A stretch of DNA of 40,668 bases from Solirubrobacteraceae bacterium (lineage in GTDB: Bacteria; Actinomycetota; Thermoleophilia; Solirubrobacterales; Solirubrobacteraceae): assembly GCA_017882375.1 (NCBI GenBank), contig JADGPP010000028.1:1-40668 (forward strand), in the 5' to 3' direction. A program made the position numbers and the translations under genes. Under the pieces are notes generated by a model that ran no database searches, was not told the origin of the DNA, and saw only the letters and a list, made by a program, of their open reading frames with translations. This document shows positions 8,478 to 15,772 of this stretch, piece by piece. The first letter of the stretch is position 1. Each line of letters begins with the position of its first letter.

Positions 8478-8552
8478 ATGTGAGGTCACTTGGGCGCACC
8501 GGAGGCGACTAGATAGCGCTCAGAACAACCAATATCACGGGATCTGGAGCCA

Positions 8553-8578
8553 CTCGTAATGAAGGGGTCCGGGGTTCG
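8553..8578 (+). other. tRNA-Thr 3' fragment (CGT anticodon), truncated
   Basis: This is the third copy. It is identical to the fragment at 6720 up to TTCG in the T-loop and then ends abruptly at 8578. The following DNA (TCCATCACAACTCC) is unrelated and leads to an IS3 remnant, so a later rearrangement probably cut it. Confidence 0.65.
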
Positions 8579-8624
8579 TCCATCACAACTCCTCTCAGCC
8601 GAGGCGTTGCAACGACCAGTTGAA

Positions 8625-8840
8625 TCCGCCCAATATGGTTCGCTCGGCTCCGGCCAGCAGGCTCGTGACGCAGGGATCGCGGTGTCGATGGGATCAAAGG
8701 GCAATGTCTACGACAAGGCCGTCGCCGAGAGCTTCTTCGCAACGATCAAGAAGGAGCTGGTTCACCGCCAATCATGGCCGAGCAGACGCCACCTGTCCTC
8801 CGCCGACTTCGAGTACATCGAGGCGTTCTACAACCAACAG
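8625..8840 (+). pseudogene. IS3-family transposase (OrfB) C-terminal remnant
   Basis: The reading frame shows AQYGSLGSGQQARDAGI, then VSMGSKGNVYDKAVAESFF, then KKELVHRQSW and FEYIEAFYN. This is the hallmark end of the IS3-group integrase core, including the catalytic Glu in AES. The first two-thirds of the transposase and the usual RRHSALGYLSP ending are absent. A CGTTGCAACG palindrome lies just upstream (8604-8613). The piece cannot transpose. Confidence 0.75.
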
Positions 8841-8841
8841 A

Positions 8842-8965
8842 GCCCTCTGGCAAGCGCATCGAGTGGAACGGCATGGACGTCATCCCGTTCCAGGCGGGCA
8901 AGGTCAAGCGCAAGGACGTTTACTCGGACTCGGTTTCGATCCTCCGTCAGGTTGGGCTGCTGTAG
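8842..8965 (+). pseudogene. NTF2-like/SnoaL-type protein, C-terminal fragment
   Basis: Immediately after the IS3 fragment, a different frame reads GKRIEWNGMDVIPF, then QAGKVKRKDVYSDSVSILRQ and VGLL before a stop. This is the last strand and helix of NTF2-like polyketide-cyclase or ketosteroid-isomerase-like proteins (the pattern WxGxDVxxFxxGKxxxKDVYSD). The N-terminal two-thirds are missing. The join with the IS3 piece probably marks a deletion. Confidence 0.6.
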
Positions 8966-9073
8966 CCCTCCCGGCGGGATCTGCGCCTTTGCCGCGGGCA
9001 CGTCAATGCGCCCCGCGATCTCGCGGGTACGAAGTTGGTATCCGCACTGAAGCGGGGAGGCTGCTGCGCCCAA

Positions 9074-9101
9074 AAGAGGCCGCGCCTGAGCGGGGCCTCT
9101 T
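9074..9101 (-). terminator. Intrinsic terminator-like hairpin
   Basis: An 8-bp stem (AAGAGGCC/GGCCTCTT, 12-nt loop) is followed by TTTT when read on the minus strand. It would end transcription from the small minus-strand ORF at 9282-9503. Nothing else is evident in 8966-9281. Confidence 0.45.
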
Positions 9102-9281
9102 CGCACAGCGGGGGCGGGATCTGGTCGGGTATCACTGACCGCGTACCGCATCGAAGAACGCTGGGATCTGGATTAGTGGCTGTGGCTGACGACCACCGCA
9201 TCACACGAGATCGATCGTCGAGCGATCATCAGCGCGCCGCCGCCAGACGAGCTCGGGAGCTGATCGAGCGGAACGGCTTGA

Positions 9282-9503
9282 CTACGGCATGAGGATGAGC
9301 AGCGTGAGGATGGTGCCGACGAGCACCGCTAAGGCGAGAGCGCCCCGGGAGAGCAAGCGTCGCAGCCTCACCACCGTCGGTTTGATCACTGGCCGGATCC
9401 ATCGAGCGGGAACCAGTCGCAAGACTGGCCGTTGCCGGCACACCCATGTAACGATTAGCTCTTCCAGCCAACTGTCGATCGCGGCGCCCACCCCACTGTG
9501 CAT
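9282..9503 (-). CDS. Small tail-anchored membrane protein, hypothetical
   Basis: From ATG 9503 this gives 73 aa: an amphipathic start (MHSGVGAAIDSWLEELIVTW), a basic stretch, and one strong membrane helix at the very end (GALALAVLVGTILTLLILMP). No family is recognised. A terminator-like hairpin lies about 180 bp downstream on the same strand, which mildly supports expression. The frame stays open to 9611 but loses hydrophobic and coding character there. Confidence 0.35.
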   Translation of the reverse strand: MHSGVGAAIDSWLEELIVTWVCRQRPVLRLVPARWIRPVIKPTVVRLRRLLSRGALALAVLVGTILTLLILMP

Positions 9504-9775
9504 CGAGCGAGGATAAGCTCGGGATCCCCTCAGCCGCGACCGTGCAAGCCGCCGCCCACGAACCGGCGCGCAAGCCCGCCTTGATCGCGACGGAGTCGAC
9601 CGCGGGACCACCGAGAGAGATAGCTTCAGTCACGTCGACGCTCCCCTTCCATCGATGCGGTAACCAGCCCGCGACATACGATGCGCGGGAGCGTCGACGA
9701 TTTCAGCTACGGCTGAGGAAGACGCCAGTCGGCCTGTAATCCCTAGAGATTCGGGCCACTCTGGCTCACGCGCTG

Positions 9776-9822
9776 CTCGCTTCACACGCGAGAGGGCGGT
9801 GGTTCGAAACCACCCGCGCCCA
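9776..9822 (+). other. tRNA-Val(CAC) 3' fragment
   Basis: A perfect five-pair anticodon stem (CTCGC/GCGAG) encloses the loop TTCACAC with anticodon CAC. It is followed by a five-base variable loop, a perfect T-arm (GGTGG/CCACC around TTCGAAA) and CGCGCCC plus A. Upstream bases give at best four of seven acceptor pairs and no normal D-arm, so this is a remnant or attachment site, not a working tRNA. The rest of 9504-10085 shows no gene I can support. Confidence 0.65.
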
Positions 9823-10085
9823 TAAAGATAGCCTGCAAATTGAACACGTCTAACACGTTGATCCTTCGTCAGCGAGCGAGGAGCCACACGTTCAGGCCTG
9901 CTCCGCGGGAAAAGCGAGAGCGTTGACGTGGACGTCGCTGACGGCGTTGCGCCGGGGTGGGAGGCTAACGCGCACCCTGTTAGGTCCGATTTCCGGGCGT
10001 CTATTAGGAATTGCTGCGTTCAGGCCGTGGCGCGAACATGTGCGGACTGGGCGCGCCGAACGCCGCCTTCGCTCAATTTCCTGGG

Positions 10086-12185
10086 CTATTTCACGATCGT
10101 GAAGCTCAGCGACCGCGGCGTGGAGCGCAAGCCGGCCGAGGTCGCGGTGATCGTCAGGGTGTAGTGCCCGGGTTTCAGCTTCTTGGTCGCCGACAGGCGG
10201 CCTGCGAAGCGCACCCTGTTGGCGCCGGCGTGGGCTTTGAAGGCGAGCGTCCCCACGATGACGGTGCGCGTGCACTTGGGTTTCTTGCGGTTCTTCTTCG
10301 ATACCGGGAGGCACTTCTTTGACACCTTGCGGCCCGCTGCGGGCCGTGTGAAGTCCAGCCGGACGGCCGCGGCCTCGTTGAGCGAGAAGCCAAAGGTCGT
10401 GCCGACCGGCGGCTTCTTCTTCTTGCTGATCTGCGCCAGCCTGTCGCCCGCACGCCACTTCGTGGCCGACTGGCTCAGGCCCACGACGGCCGGCCGCACG
10501 GGCGGCGGGCAGTTTGGCGGGCAACCGGACTGGGGCGGTGCTCCGGCGACGCTGAGGTTGACGGTCGCCGTGTTTGAGTCAAGCGCGCCGTCGTTGGCCT
10601 TGTAGCTGAAGCTGTCGGGGCCGGCGTAGCCCGCCACCGGCGTGTAGAGCACCGTCCCGGCCGCCTGGTCGATCGCCCCCAGGGTCCCGTGAGCGGGCGG
10701 GGTGCCAATAATCGCAAGTGTCAGCGGATCAAAGTTCAGGTCGCTGCAGCTGAGCGGGATCGTCGTAGGCGTGGCGGCCGCGACGTTGCGTGCGACCGCG
10801 GTGCACGACGGCGCGAGCTCACGCGCGAAGCGCACCACCGCATTGCTGTTGTGTGAGGCGACGTAGACGCTCGCACCGTCGGGGCTGACCGCCACCGACT
10901 GCGGGAAGTTCAGCCCGGCGGTCTGGTTGCCCGCACCGCACACGCTCCCGCCCGTGTTCTCGATGCACCCCGCCGGTGTCAGCGCGCCACCCGCCCCGCG
11001 GTTGAAGCGCACGACCGCATTGTCGTTGGCGGCAACGTAGACGCTCGCGCCGTCGGGGCTGACCGCCACCGACGCCGCGGTGCCCAGCCCGGCGGTCTGG
11101 TTGCCCGCACCGCACACGCTCCCGGCGGTGTTCTCGATGCACCCCGCCGGTGTCAGCGCGCCACCCGCCCCGCGGTTGAAGCGCACCACCGCGTTACTGC
11201 TGATGGAGGCGACGTAGACGCTCGCGCCGTCGGGGCTGACCGCCACCGACTGCGGGCCGAGCAGCCCGGCGGTCTGGTTGCCCGCACCGCATACGCTCCC
11301 GCCGGTGTTCTCAAAACACCCCGCCGGTGTCAGCGCGCCACCCGCCCCGCGATTGAAGCGCGCCACCGTGTTGCCGCTGGAGGCGACGTAGACGCTCGCG
11401 CCGTCGGGGCTGACCGCCACCGACTCGGGGCTGGGCAGCCCGGCGATCTGGTTGCCCGCCCCGCACACGCTCCCACCCGTGTTCTCAAAACATCCGGCCG
11501 GTGTCAGCGCGCCACCCGCCCCGCGATTGAAGCGCACCACCGCGCTACTAGAGATGGAAGCGGCATAGACGCTCGCGCCGTCGGGGCTGACCGCCACCGA
11601 CACAGAGCTGCCGAGCCCGGCGGTCTGGTTGCCCGCACCGCACACGCTCCCGCCGGTGTTCTCGATGCACCCCGCCGGAGTCAGCGCGCCACCCGCCCCG
11701 CGGTTGAAGCGCACCACCGCGCTACTGCCGATGGAGGCGACGTAGACGCTCGCACCGTCGGGGCTGACCGCCACCGAGAACGCGCCGAGCAGCCCGGCGG
11801 TCTGGTTGCCCGCACCGCACACGCTCCCGCCGGTGTTCTCGATGCACCCCGCCGGTGTCAGCGCGCCATCCGTCCCGCGGTTGAAGCGCACCACCGCGTT
11901 ACTGCTGGGGGAGGCGGCGTAGACGCTCGTGCCGTCGGGGCTGACCGCCACCGAGAACGCGCCGAGCAGCCCGGCGGTCTGGTTGCCCACACCGCACACG
12001 CCCCCGCCCGTGTTCTCAAAACACCCCAGCGGCGTCAGCCCGCCCAGCGACGGCGGCACCGCCCACGCTGACGGCACCACAACCGAGAGCCCCACGAGCA
12101 CGCCCGCCAGCACCCAGCCCCGACGAGCCAGGAGCGACTTCCGTTCCCCGAGCAAAATGAACAAGATCAACCATCCTACGCGCAA
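10086..12185 (-). CDS. Secreted seven-repeat beta-propeller protein
   Basis: This is a protein of about 700 aa that starts near 12185 (TTG; nearby starts are possible). A signal peptide precedes seven repeats of 59 residues, each with GCxENTGGxVCGxGNQTAG, SVAVSPDGASVYVAS and AVVRFNRG. Seven SPDG-type blades fit one closed beta-propeller of the YVTN/lactonase-like class. Two Cys per repeat could form disulphides outside the cell. A cadherin-like block follows (GYAGPDSFSYKANDGALDSNTATVNLSV), then a Lys-rich linker and a terminal module (VRFAGRLSATKKLKPGHYTLTITATSAG) common in this group of actinobacteria. It is probably a surface or secreted binding protein; the ligand is unknown. Confidence 0.85.
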   Translation of the reverse strand: MRVGWLILFILLGERKSLLARRGWVLAGVLVGLSVVVPSAWAVPPSLGGLTPLGCFENTGGGVCGVGNQTAGLLGAFSVAVSPDGTSVYAASPSSNAVVRFNRGTDGALTPAGCIENTGGSVCGAGNQTAGLLGAFSVAVSPDGASVYVASIGSSAVVRFNRGAGGALTPAGCIENTGGSVCGAGNQTAGLGSSVSVAVSPDGASVYAASISSSAVVRFNRGAGGALTPAGCFENTGGSVCGAGNQIAGLPSPESVAVSPDGASVYVASSGNTVARFNRGAGGALTPAGCFENTGGSVCGAGNQTAGLLGPQSVAVSPDGASVYVASISSNAVVRFNRGAGGALTPAGCIENTAGSVCGAGNQTAGLGTAASVAVSPDGASVYVAANDNAVVRFNRGAGGALTPAGCIENTGGSVCGAGNQTAGLNFPQSVAVSPDGASVYVASHNSNAVVRFARELAPSCTAVARNVAAATPTTIPLSCSDLNFDPLTLAIIGTPPAHGTLGAIDQAAGTVLYTPVAGYAGPDSFSYKANDGALDSNTATVNLSVAGAPPQSGCPPNCPPPVRPAVVGLSQSATKWRAGDRLAQISKKKKPPVGTTFGFSLNEAAAVRLDFTRPAAGRKVSKKCLPVSKKNRKKPKCTRTVIVGTLAFKAHAGANRVRFAGRLSATKKLKPGHYTLTITATSAGLRSTPRSLSFTIVK
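10860..12040 (-). repeat. Tandem 177-bp repeats inside the propeller gene
   Basis: Seven tandem units of 177 bp (59 codons) are nearly identical in long blocks; for example, the stretch encoding SVAVSPDGAS recurs almost unchanged. High nucleotide identity implies recent amplification or continuing gene conversion. Confidence 0.85.
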
Positions 12186-12321
12186 ACTCGTCGCCCACCC
12201 GCGAGCTGAGGCCTATCCGCTCCCGACGGCGAGCCGGCGCAGCGACCGGGTTCGAATACCACCCTCTCGACGCATCTCAGACCCCGCGGCTAGTGCTCGT
12301 CGCAGTCTCGCGCCCGGCCTT

Positions 12322-12345
12322 GAGCCCGCGCAGTCAAGCGGGCTC
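12322..12345. other. Perfect 8-bp hairpin
   Basis: GAGCCCGC and GCGGGCTC flank an 8-nt loop. There is no T-tract, so a role as a terminator is uncertain. It lies in the 12186-12582 gap, which has no gene. Confidence 0.35.
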
Positions 12346-12491
12346 TATGGTGCGGCACCCGGGCCTCCTTGAGGACGGTGAGCTTTGACACCCACACCCT
12401 CTCGGCAGGCGCTGACGACGCCACTGCGCCTGCTTCCCCATGCGTAAGCGAGCGTGCGCCGAGCGTACGTCAGTACGACTGCAGCTTGTCC

Positions 12492-12532
12492 CAAGCGAGC
12501 GTCTGCTGAACGTCAGGTGAGACGCTCGCTTG
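12492..12532. other. 13-bp perfect inverted repeat
   Basis: CAAGCGAGCGTCT and AGACGCTCGCTTG flank 15 nt. Another AAGCGAGCGT occurs about 45 bp upstream. It could be a transcription terminator stem, a regulatory hairpin or a recombination site; no neighbouring gene settles which. Confidence 0.5.
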
Positions 12533-12582
12533 TCGGCACAGAGCAGCAGCCGCTGCGGCGCTTCCGCGTTCCTACACCAGTG

Positions 12583-12714
12583 TTAAGAGAGGCACTCGCC
12601 CGGTTGTCCCGCCGGCGCTTGGGTCGCAACGAGCTGGTATTTGCCAGGCTTCAGCTTGTGCCCCGCCAGGCGGCCGGTAAAGCCGAAGCTGTTGGCGCCG
12701 GCCTTGCCGGCGCG
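12583..12714 (-). pseudogene. Fragment of a surface-protein C-terminal module
   Basis: The minus strand reads RAGKAGANSFGFTGRLAGHK, then LKPGKYQLVATQAPAGQ, and stops at 12583. This matches the terminal module of the propeller protein (AGANRVRFAGRLSATKKLKPGHYTLTITAT). A stop codon at 12715-12717 closes the frame upstream, so only about 43 residues remain. It is probably the end of a lost paralogue. Confidence 0.6.
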
Positions 12715-12728
12715 TCATTCGTGACCCC

Positions 12729-12959
12729 TCAGGTCGGTGAGCGCTTGCGTGTTGTTACTTGCTTTGGCCGCTTGCGACCACGCCCAGCTCTAAGAGCGCC
12801 GCTCGCAGGCGTGAGGATGCTCTCGTGGCCGTCATCCCAGCGGATCCGATAGCGAGGCGAGGGATCGCCTCGGAGTACCTCCTCAACGACACCCGAGCGG
12901 GGTCGGCGATCCGTTGACTCGGACTCCGCTACGACGCGCTTGCCGACCTCAAAGGTCAT
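12729..12959 (-). CDS. DUF1918 domain protein
   Basis: This small protein of about 76 aa belongs to the actinobacterial DUF1918 family, an SH3-like barrel. The landmarks are FEVGKRVVAES, SGVVEEVLRGDPSPRYRIRWDDGHESILTP and a basic tail. ATG 12959 is preferred over GTG 12965 because GAGGGG sits about 7-8 nt upstream of it. The function is not known. It is divergent from the Rieske gene. Confidence 0.8.
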   Translation of the reverse strand: MTFEVGKRVVAESESTDRRPRSGVVEEVLRGDPSPRYRIRWDDGHESILTPASGALRAGRGRKRPKQVTTRKRSPT

Positions 12960-13070
12960 CGTCACCCCTCATCGCCCATGCTCACCGGGGACAAACCCCG
13001 CCGCACGCAAGGTACCACCGCTCGCCGCGATCGGGCCAGTGTTGCGGCCGGGCGCAGGTCGCTCGTGTGA

Positions 13071-13076
13071 GATAGT
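13071..13076 (+). promoter_or_regulatory. -10 box of the Rieske gene
   Basis: GATAGT ends 6 nt before the GTG at 13083, which would make the transcript leaderless, as for many genes in this window. Confidence 0.4.
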
Positions 13077-13082
13077 GCGCGC

Positions 13083-13454
13083 GTGACCACCTTCGAGCAG
13101 TCCGCCGCCCGCCTGGTAGCCGTCGATGACCTCGGCGCCTCACAGGTCGCCGTGGTCGAGAAGACACCGCACGGCGCACTAGCCGTTGGCCTCAGCGCGG
13201 GCAAGCCGTTCGCGGTCTCTAACCGCTGCCGCCACCTGTTCGCCTCACTGGGCAAGGGGCACGTGACCGACGACGGATGCCTGCAGTGCCCATCGCACGC
13301 GGCGCTCTACGACGTCGGCACTGGCAAAATGGTGCGCGGTCCCCAGGGCGCGTTCAAGCCGGTGGCAGGCGCTGTGAAGGCGACAACCGGCGCTCGATCG
13401 CTGAAGACATTCCCGGTCGAGCTGCGCGACGGCGTCATCTGGTTGGTCGACTGA
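13083..13454 (+). CDS. Rieske (2Fe-2S) domain protein
   Basis: This is a 123-aa single-domain Rieske protein. The cluster ligands are visible as Cys-x-His in NRCRHLF and Cys-x2-His in CPSHAALYD, spaced as in Rieske ferredoxins of aromatic-ring oxygenases and nitrite reductase small subunits. No membrane anchor is present, so it is a soluble electron carrier. The start is GTG and probably leaderless. No oxygenase partner lies nearby, so its electron acceptor cannot be inferred. Confidence 0.88.
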   Translation: MTTFEQSAARLVAVDDLGASQVAVVEKTPHGALAVGLSAGKPFAVSNRCRHLFASLGKGHVTDDGCLQCPSHAALYDVGTGKMVRGPQGAFKPVAGAVKATTGARSLKTFPVELRDGVIWLVD

Positions 13455-13671
13455 CCGACGCTCGCGCCTCGTCGGCCTGAGCAAACGCAACGGCTCGTCA
13501 CGACCAGCGGTGAGATAGCGGAAGAGCACCATCAAGCCGTCGAGCGTCAAACCGCGGTACGGGCCGTGATAGTCTCGCCCGCCTTCGGCGGAAGGAGCTG
13601 GCCCCCGCGCCGAGATGCGCGTTTGGCGGCCGATCTTTCGGAGAGTGTTGTTTGGGACGGAGCGGAGACTC

Positions 13672-14025
13672 GTGAAGCTCGTGATCGCCATCGTGCGCCC
13701 CGAGAAGGTCAACGACGTGCTGGAAGCGCTCTACCGTGCCGAGGTGCGTGGCATCTCCATGAGCCGCATCCAGGGACATGGCGGCGAGCTGGACCGCGTC
13801 GAGACATACCGTGGCACGACTGTGAAGATGGGGCTCTCCGAGAAGGTCCGCTTCGAGTTGGCGGTTTCCGATGCATTCGTGCAACCGACCATCGATGCGC
13901 TCTGCACCGGGGCGCGGACCGGCGAGGTTGGAGACGGCAAGATCTTTGTGGTGCCGTTGGAGCAAGCGGTTCGCATCCGCACCGGCGAGACTGCCGAACG
14001 CGCCGTGACGCCGCTCGGCAAATGA
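13672..14025 (+). CDS. glnK: P-II nitrogen regulatory protein GlnK
   Basis: This is a 117-aa P-II protein, which senses 2-oxoglutarate, ATP and ADP and plugs the ammonium channel. The start is GTG 13672 (VKLVIAIVRPEKV), with CGGAG shortly upstream; the longer frame back to 13615 lacks family similarity. The T-loop reads YRGTTVKMGLSEKV. The residue aligned with the modified Tyr51 of E. coli GlnB/GlnK is Val, so uridylylation or adenylylation at that position is impossible. The C-terminal signature GEVGDGKIFVVPLEQAVRIRTGE is intact. It overlaps amt by four bases (ATGA), the usual glnK-amt coupling. Confidence 0.92.
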   Translation: MKLVIAIVRPEKVNDVLEALYRAEVRGISMSRIQGHGGELDRVETYRGTTVKMGLSEKVRFELAVSDAFVQPTIDALCTGARTGEVGDGKIFVVPLEQAVRIRTGETAERAVTPLGK

Positions 14026-15299
14026 CGGCGATCGCCGTCATCTCGGCGTCCACGCACATCAACGCGGGGGACACCGCCTGGATGCTCGTCGCGACCGCCA
14101 TGGTCCTGCTGATGACCCCCGCGCTCGGTCTGTTCTACGCGGGTCTCGTGCGCTCGAAGAACACGCTCAACACGTTCATGATGTCGATCGCCGCGCTCGC
14201 CGTCGCCACGGTCATGTGGGCGCTCGTTGGCTATTCGCTCGCTTTCGCCAAGGGCAATGGGTTCATCGGTGGGCTGGGTTACGCCCTCCTACGCCACGTC
14301 GACTTCGCCCCGCGCGCCGGGATGACGATCCCGAGCCTCCTTTTCTTTGCGTTCCAGGCGACGTTCTGCATCGTCACCGTCGCCCTCGTGTCGGGCGCCG
14401 TGGTAGAGCGCATGCGGTTCGCCCCCTTCCTGCTCTTCGCGGCCCTGTGGTCGGTGCTCGTCTATGCCGTGCTCGCCCACTGGGCGTTCGGCGGCGGCTG
14501 GCTGCAGGCGCACGGCACCCTCGACTTCGCCGGCGGCGTCCCGGTCGAGATGGGGTCGGGCTTCTCTGCGTTGGCAGCCGCACTTGTCGTCAGGGCGCGC
14601 AAGGACTACGGGCGCCAGGCTCTGCTGCCACACAACGCGGTCTATGTGCTGTTGGGGGCGGGCCTGCTCTGGTTCGGCTGGTTTGGCTTCAACGGCGGCA
14701 GCGGCTTCTCTACGGGACACTCGAGCGTGTTGGCCTTCACGAACACGCTGCTGACGCCGGCGTGCACGCTCGTCGTGTGGTTTGCGCTTGACCTTCTGCG
14801 CGGCAGGCGGGTGACGGCGATCGGCGCGGCAACCGCGATCATCGTGGGCTGCGTCGGAATCACGCCTGCGGGCGGCTATATAAGTCCCAGTTGGGCCATG
14901 GTGCTGGGCGCGGTCGCCGCCCTGCCGAGCTACGCCATCATCGTCTTGCGCCCGCGCACACGCGTGGACGAGACGCTCGATGTGCTCGCCGCTCACGGGG
15001 CTGCCGGTCTAACCGGAATCCTCTTTATCGGCTTCGTGGCCCAGCTTCCGTGGAACGGTGCCTCGAATGGCCTGCTCTACGGTGACGCGGGCCAACTGGG
15101 TTGGCAGGCCATCGCAGCCCTCGCCGGTCCTGCGTATGCATTCACCGCCACGTTTGTGCTGCTGCGGCTGATAGGGCTTCTGACGCCGCTGCGCGCCTCC
15201 GAAGACGAGGAGGCGCTCGGCATGGACATCGTCCAGCACGGGGAGGAGGCCTACGCGACGGGCGAGGGCGCCATCCTCGTCTCGACCGAGGCCGCCTGA
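14022..15299 (+). CDS. amt: Ammonium transporter, Amt family
   Basis: This is a 425-aa channel with 11 predicted helices that starts at ATG 14022 inside the glnK stop. Family motifs are ALGLFYAGLVRSKN, FQATFCIVTVALVSGAVVERM and the signature LDFAGGVPVEMGSG. The first twin-histidine (AmtB His168) aligns with Glu in PVEMGSG, whereas the second is kept in LAAHGAAGLTG. A Glu here is known from some fungal Mep proteins. The C-terminal tail (MDIVQHGEEAYA) is the usual cytoplasmic segment that contacts P-II. It moves ammonium across the cell membrane, gated by the neighbouring GlnK. Confidence 0.92.
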   Translation: MTAIAVISASTHINAGDTAWMLVATAMVLLMTPALGLFYAGLVRSKNTLNTFMMSIAALAVATVMWALVGYSLAFAKGNGFIGGLGYALLRHVDFAPRAGMTIPSLLFFAFQATFCIVTVALVSGAVVERMRFAPFLLFAALWSVLVYAVLAHWAFGGGWLQAHGTLDFAGGVPVEMGSGFSALAAALVVRARKDYGRQALLPHNAVYVLLGAGLLWFGWFGFNGGSGFSTGHSSVLAFTNTLLTPACTLVVWFALDLLRGRRVTAIGAATAIIVGCVGITPAGGYISPSWAMVLGAVAALPSYAIIVLRPRTRVDETLDVLAAHGAAGLTGILFIGFVAQLPWNGASNGLLYGDAGQLGWQAIAALAGPAYAFTATFVLLRLIGLLTPLRASEDEEALGMDIVQHGEEAYATGEGAILVSTEAA

Positions 15300-15339
15300 C
15301 ACCTGTCCACCAGGTGCAATCGGCGCATGGGCAGGCCTG

Positions 15340-15723
15340 CCAAGACAAGTGGGTCCGTTCCCCCGCGGCCCTCATGCGCGCCCACCCGCTCATCGGACAG
15401 GCCTGCTGCATCGGCGCGGCCGCCCTACGACTGTGCGCTGATAGTGCTCGACCCCGACCTCTGCGTCACGTTCGCCGGCAGAGCACGGGATCGCAGACGC
15501 GTCACCGGCCGGCCTGGCGCGCGATGAGCGCGTGCGCGCGGCGGTTCAAGTGGGCGTGGACGCCCGCCAACGTCAAGCTTGCCTGTGTCGAACAGATCAA
15601 GCGCTTTGCGATCATCGAGGACGACTGGCTGCCGGGTCGCGATGAGCTGACACCGACGATGGAGCTCCCCGCAGGCCGATCGGCGAGAAGTACGCTGCCG
15701 AGATAGATGCGCTCTATGCGTGA
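15340..15723 (+). pseudogene. Long-chain acyl-CoA synthetase, C-terminal remnant
   Basis: Pieces of the C-terminal domain of an AMP-forming acyl-CoA synthetase occur in order but in changing frames: AALMRAHPLIGQACCIG, YDCALIVLDPDL, EHGIADASPAGLARDERVRAAVQVGVDA, NVKLACVEQIKRFAIIEDDW, DELTPTME and RRPIGEKYAAEIDALYA before a stop at 15723. At least four indels are needed, among them an extra C in GTGGACGCCCGCC near 15560. The intact paralogue at 31922-33715 shows the same order. The adenylation domain is absent. Confidence 0.75.
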
Positions 15724-15760
15724 ACCGATCGTACCCCGGCTCGTGTGGACTCATGACTGC

Positions 15761-15766
15761 TAAGGT
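15761..15766 (+). promoter_or_regulatory. -10 box of second toxin-antitoxin operon
   Basis: TAAGGT ends 6 nt before the antitoxin ATG at 15773, consistent with a leaderless message. Confidence 0.35.
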
Positions 15767-15772
15767 ACCCAC

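Noticed and set aside
10860-12040. Possible CRISPR array (regular repeats)
   Set aside because: The 177-bp units are in frame and coding; there are no short repeats with unique spacers.
12240-12275. GGGTTCGAATACC resembling a tRNA T-arm
   Set aside because: The flanking bases do not form a five-pair stem and no acceptor strand follows.
13566-14021. N-terminal extension of the ammonium transporter frame back to 13566
   Set aside because: It overlaps glnK out of frame, is Arg-rich, and the ATGA overlap gives a clear start at 14022.
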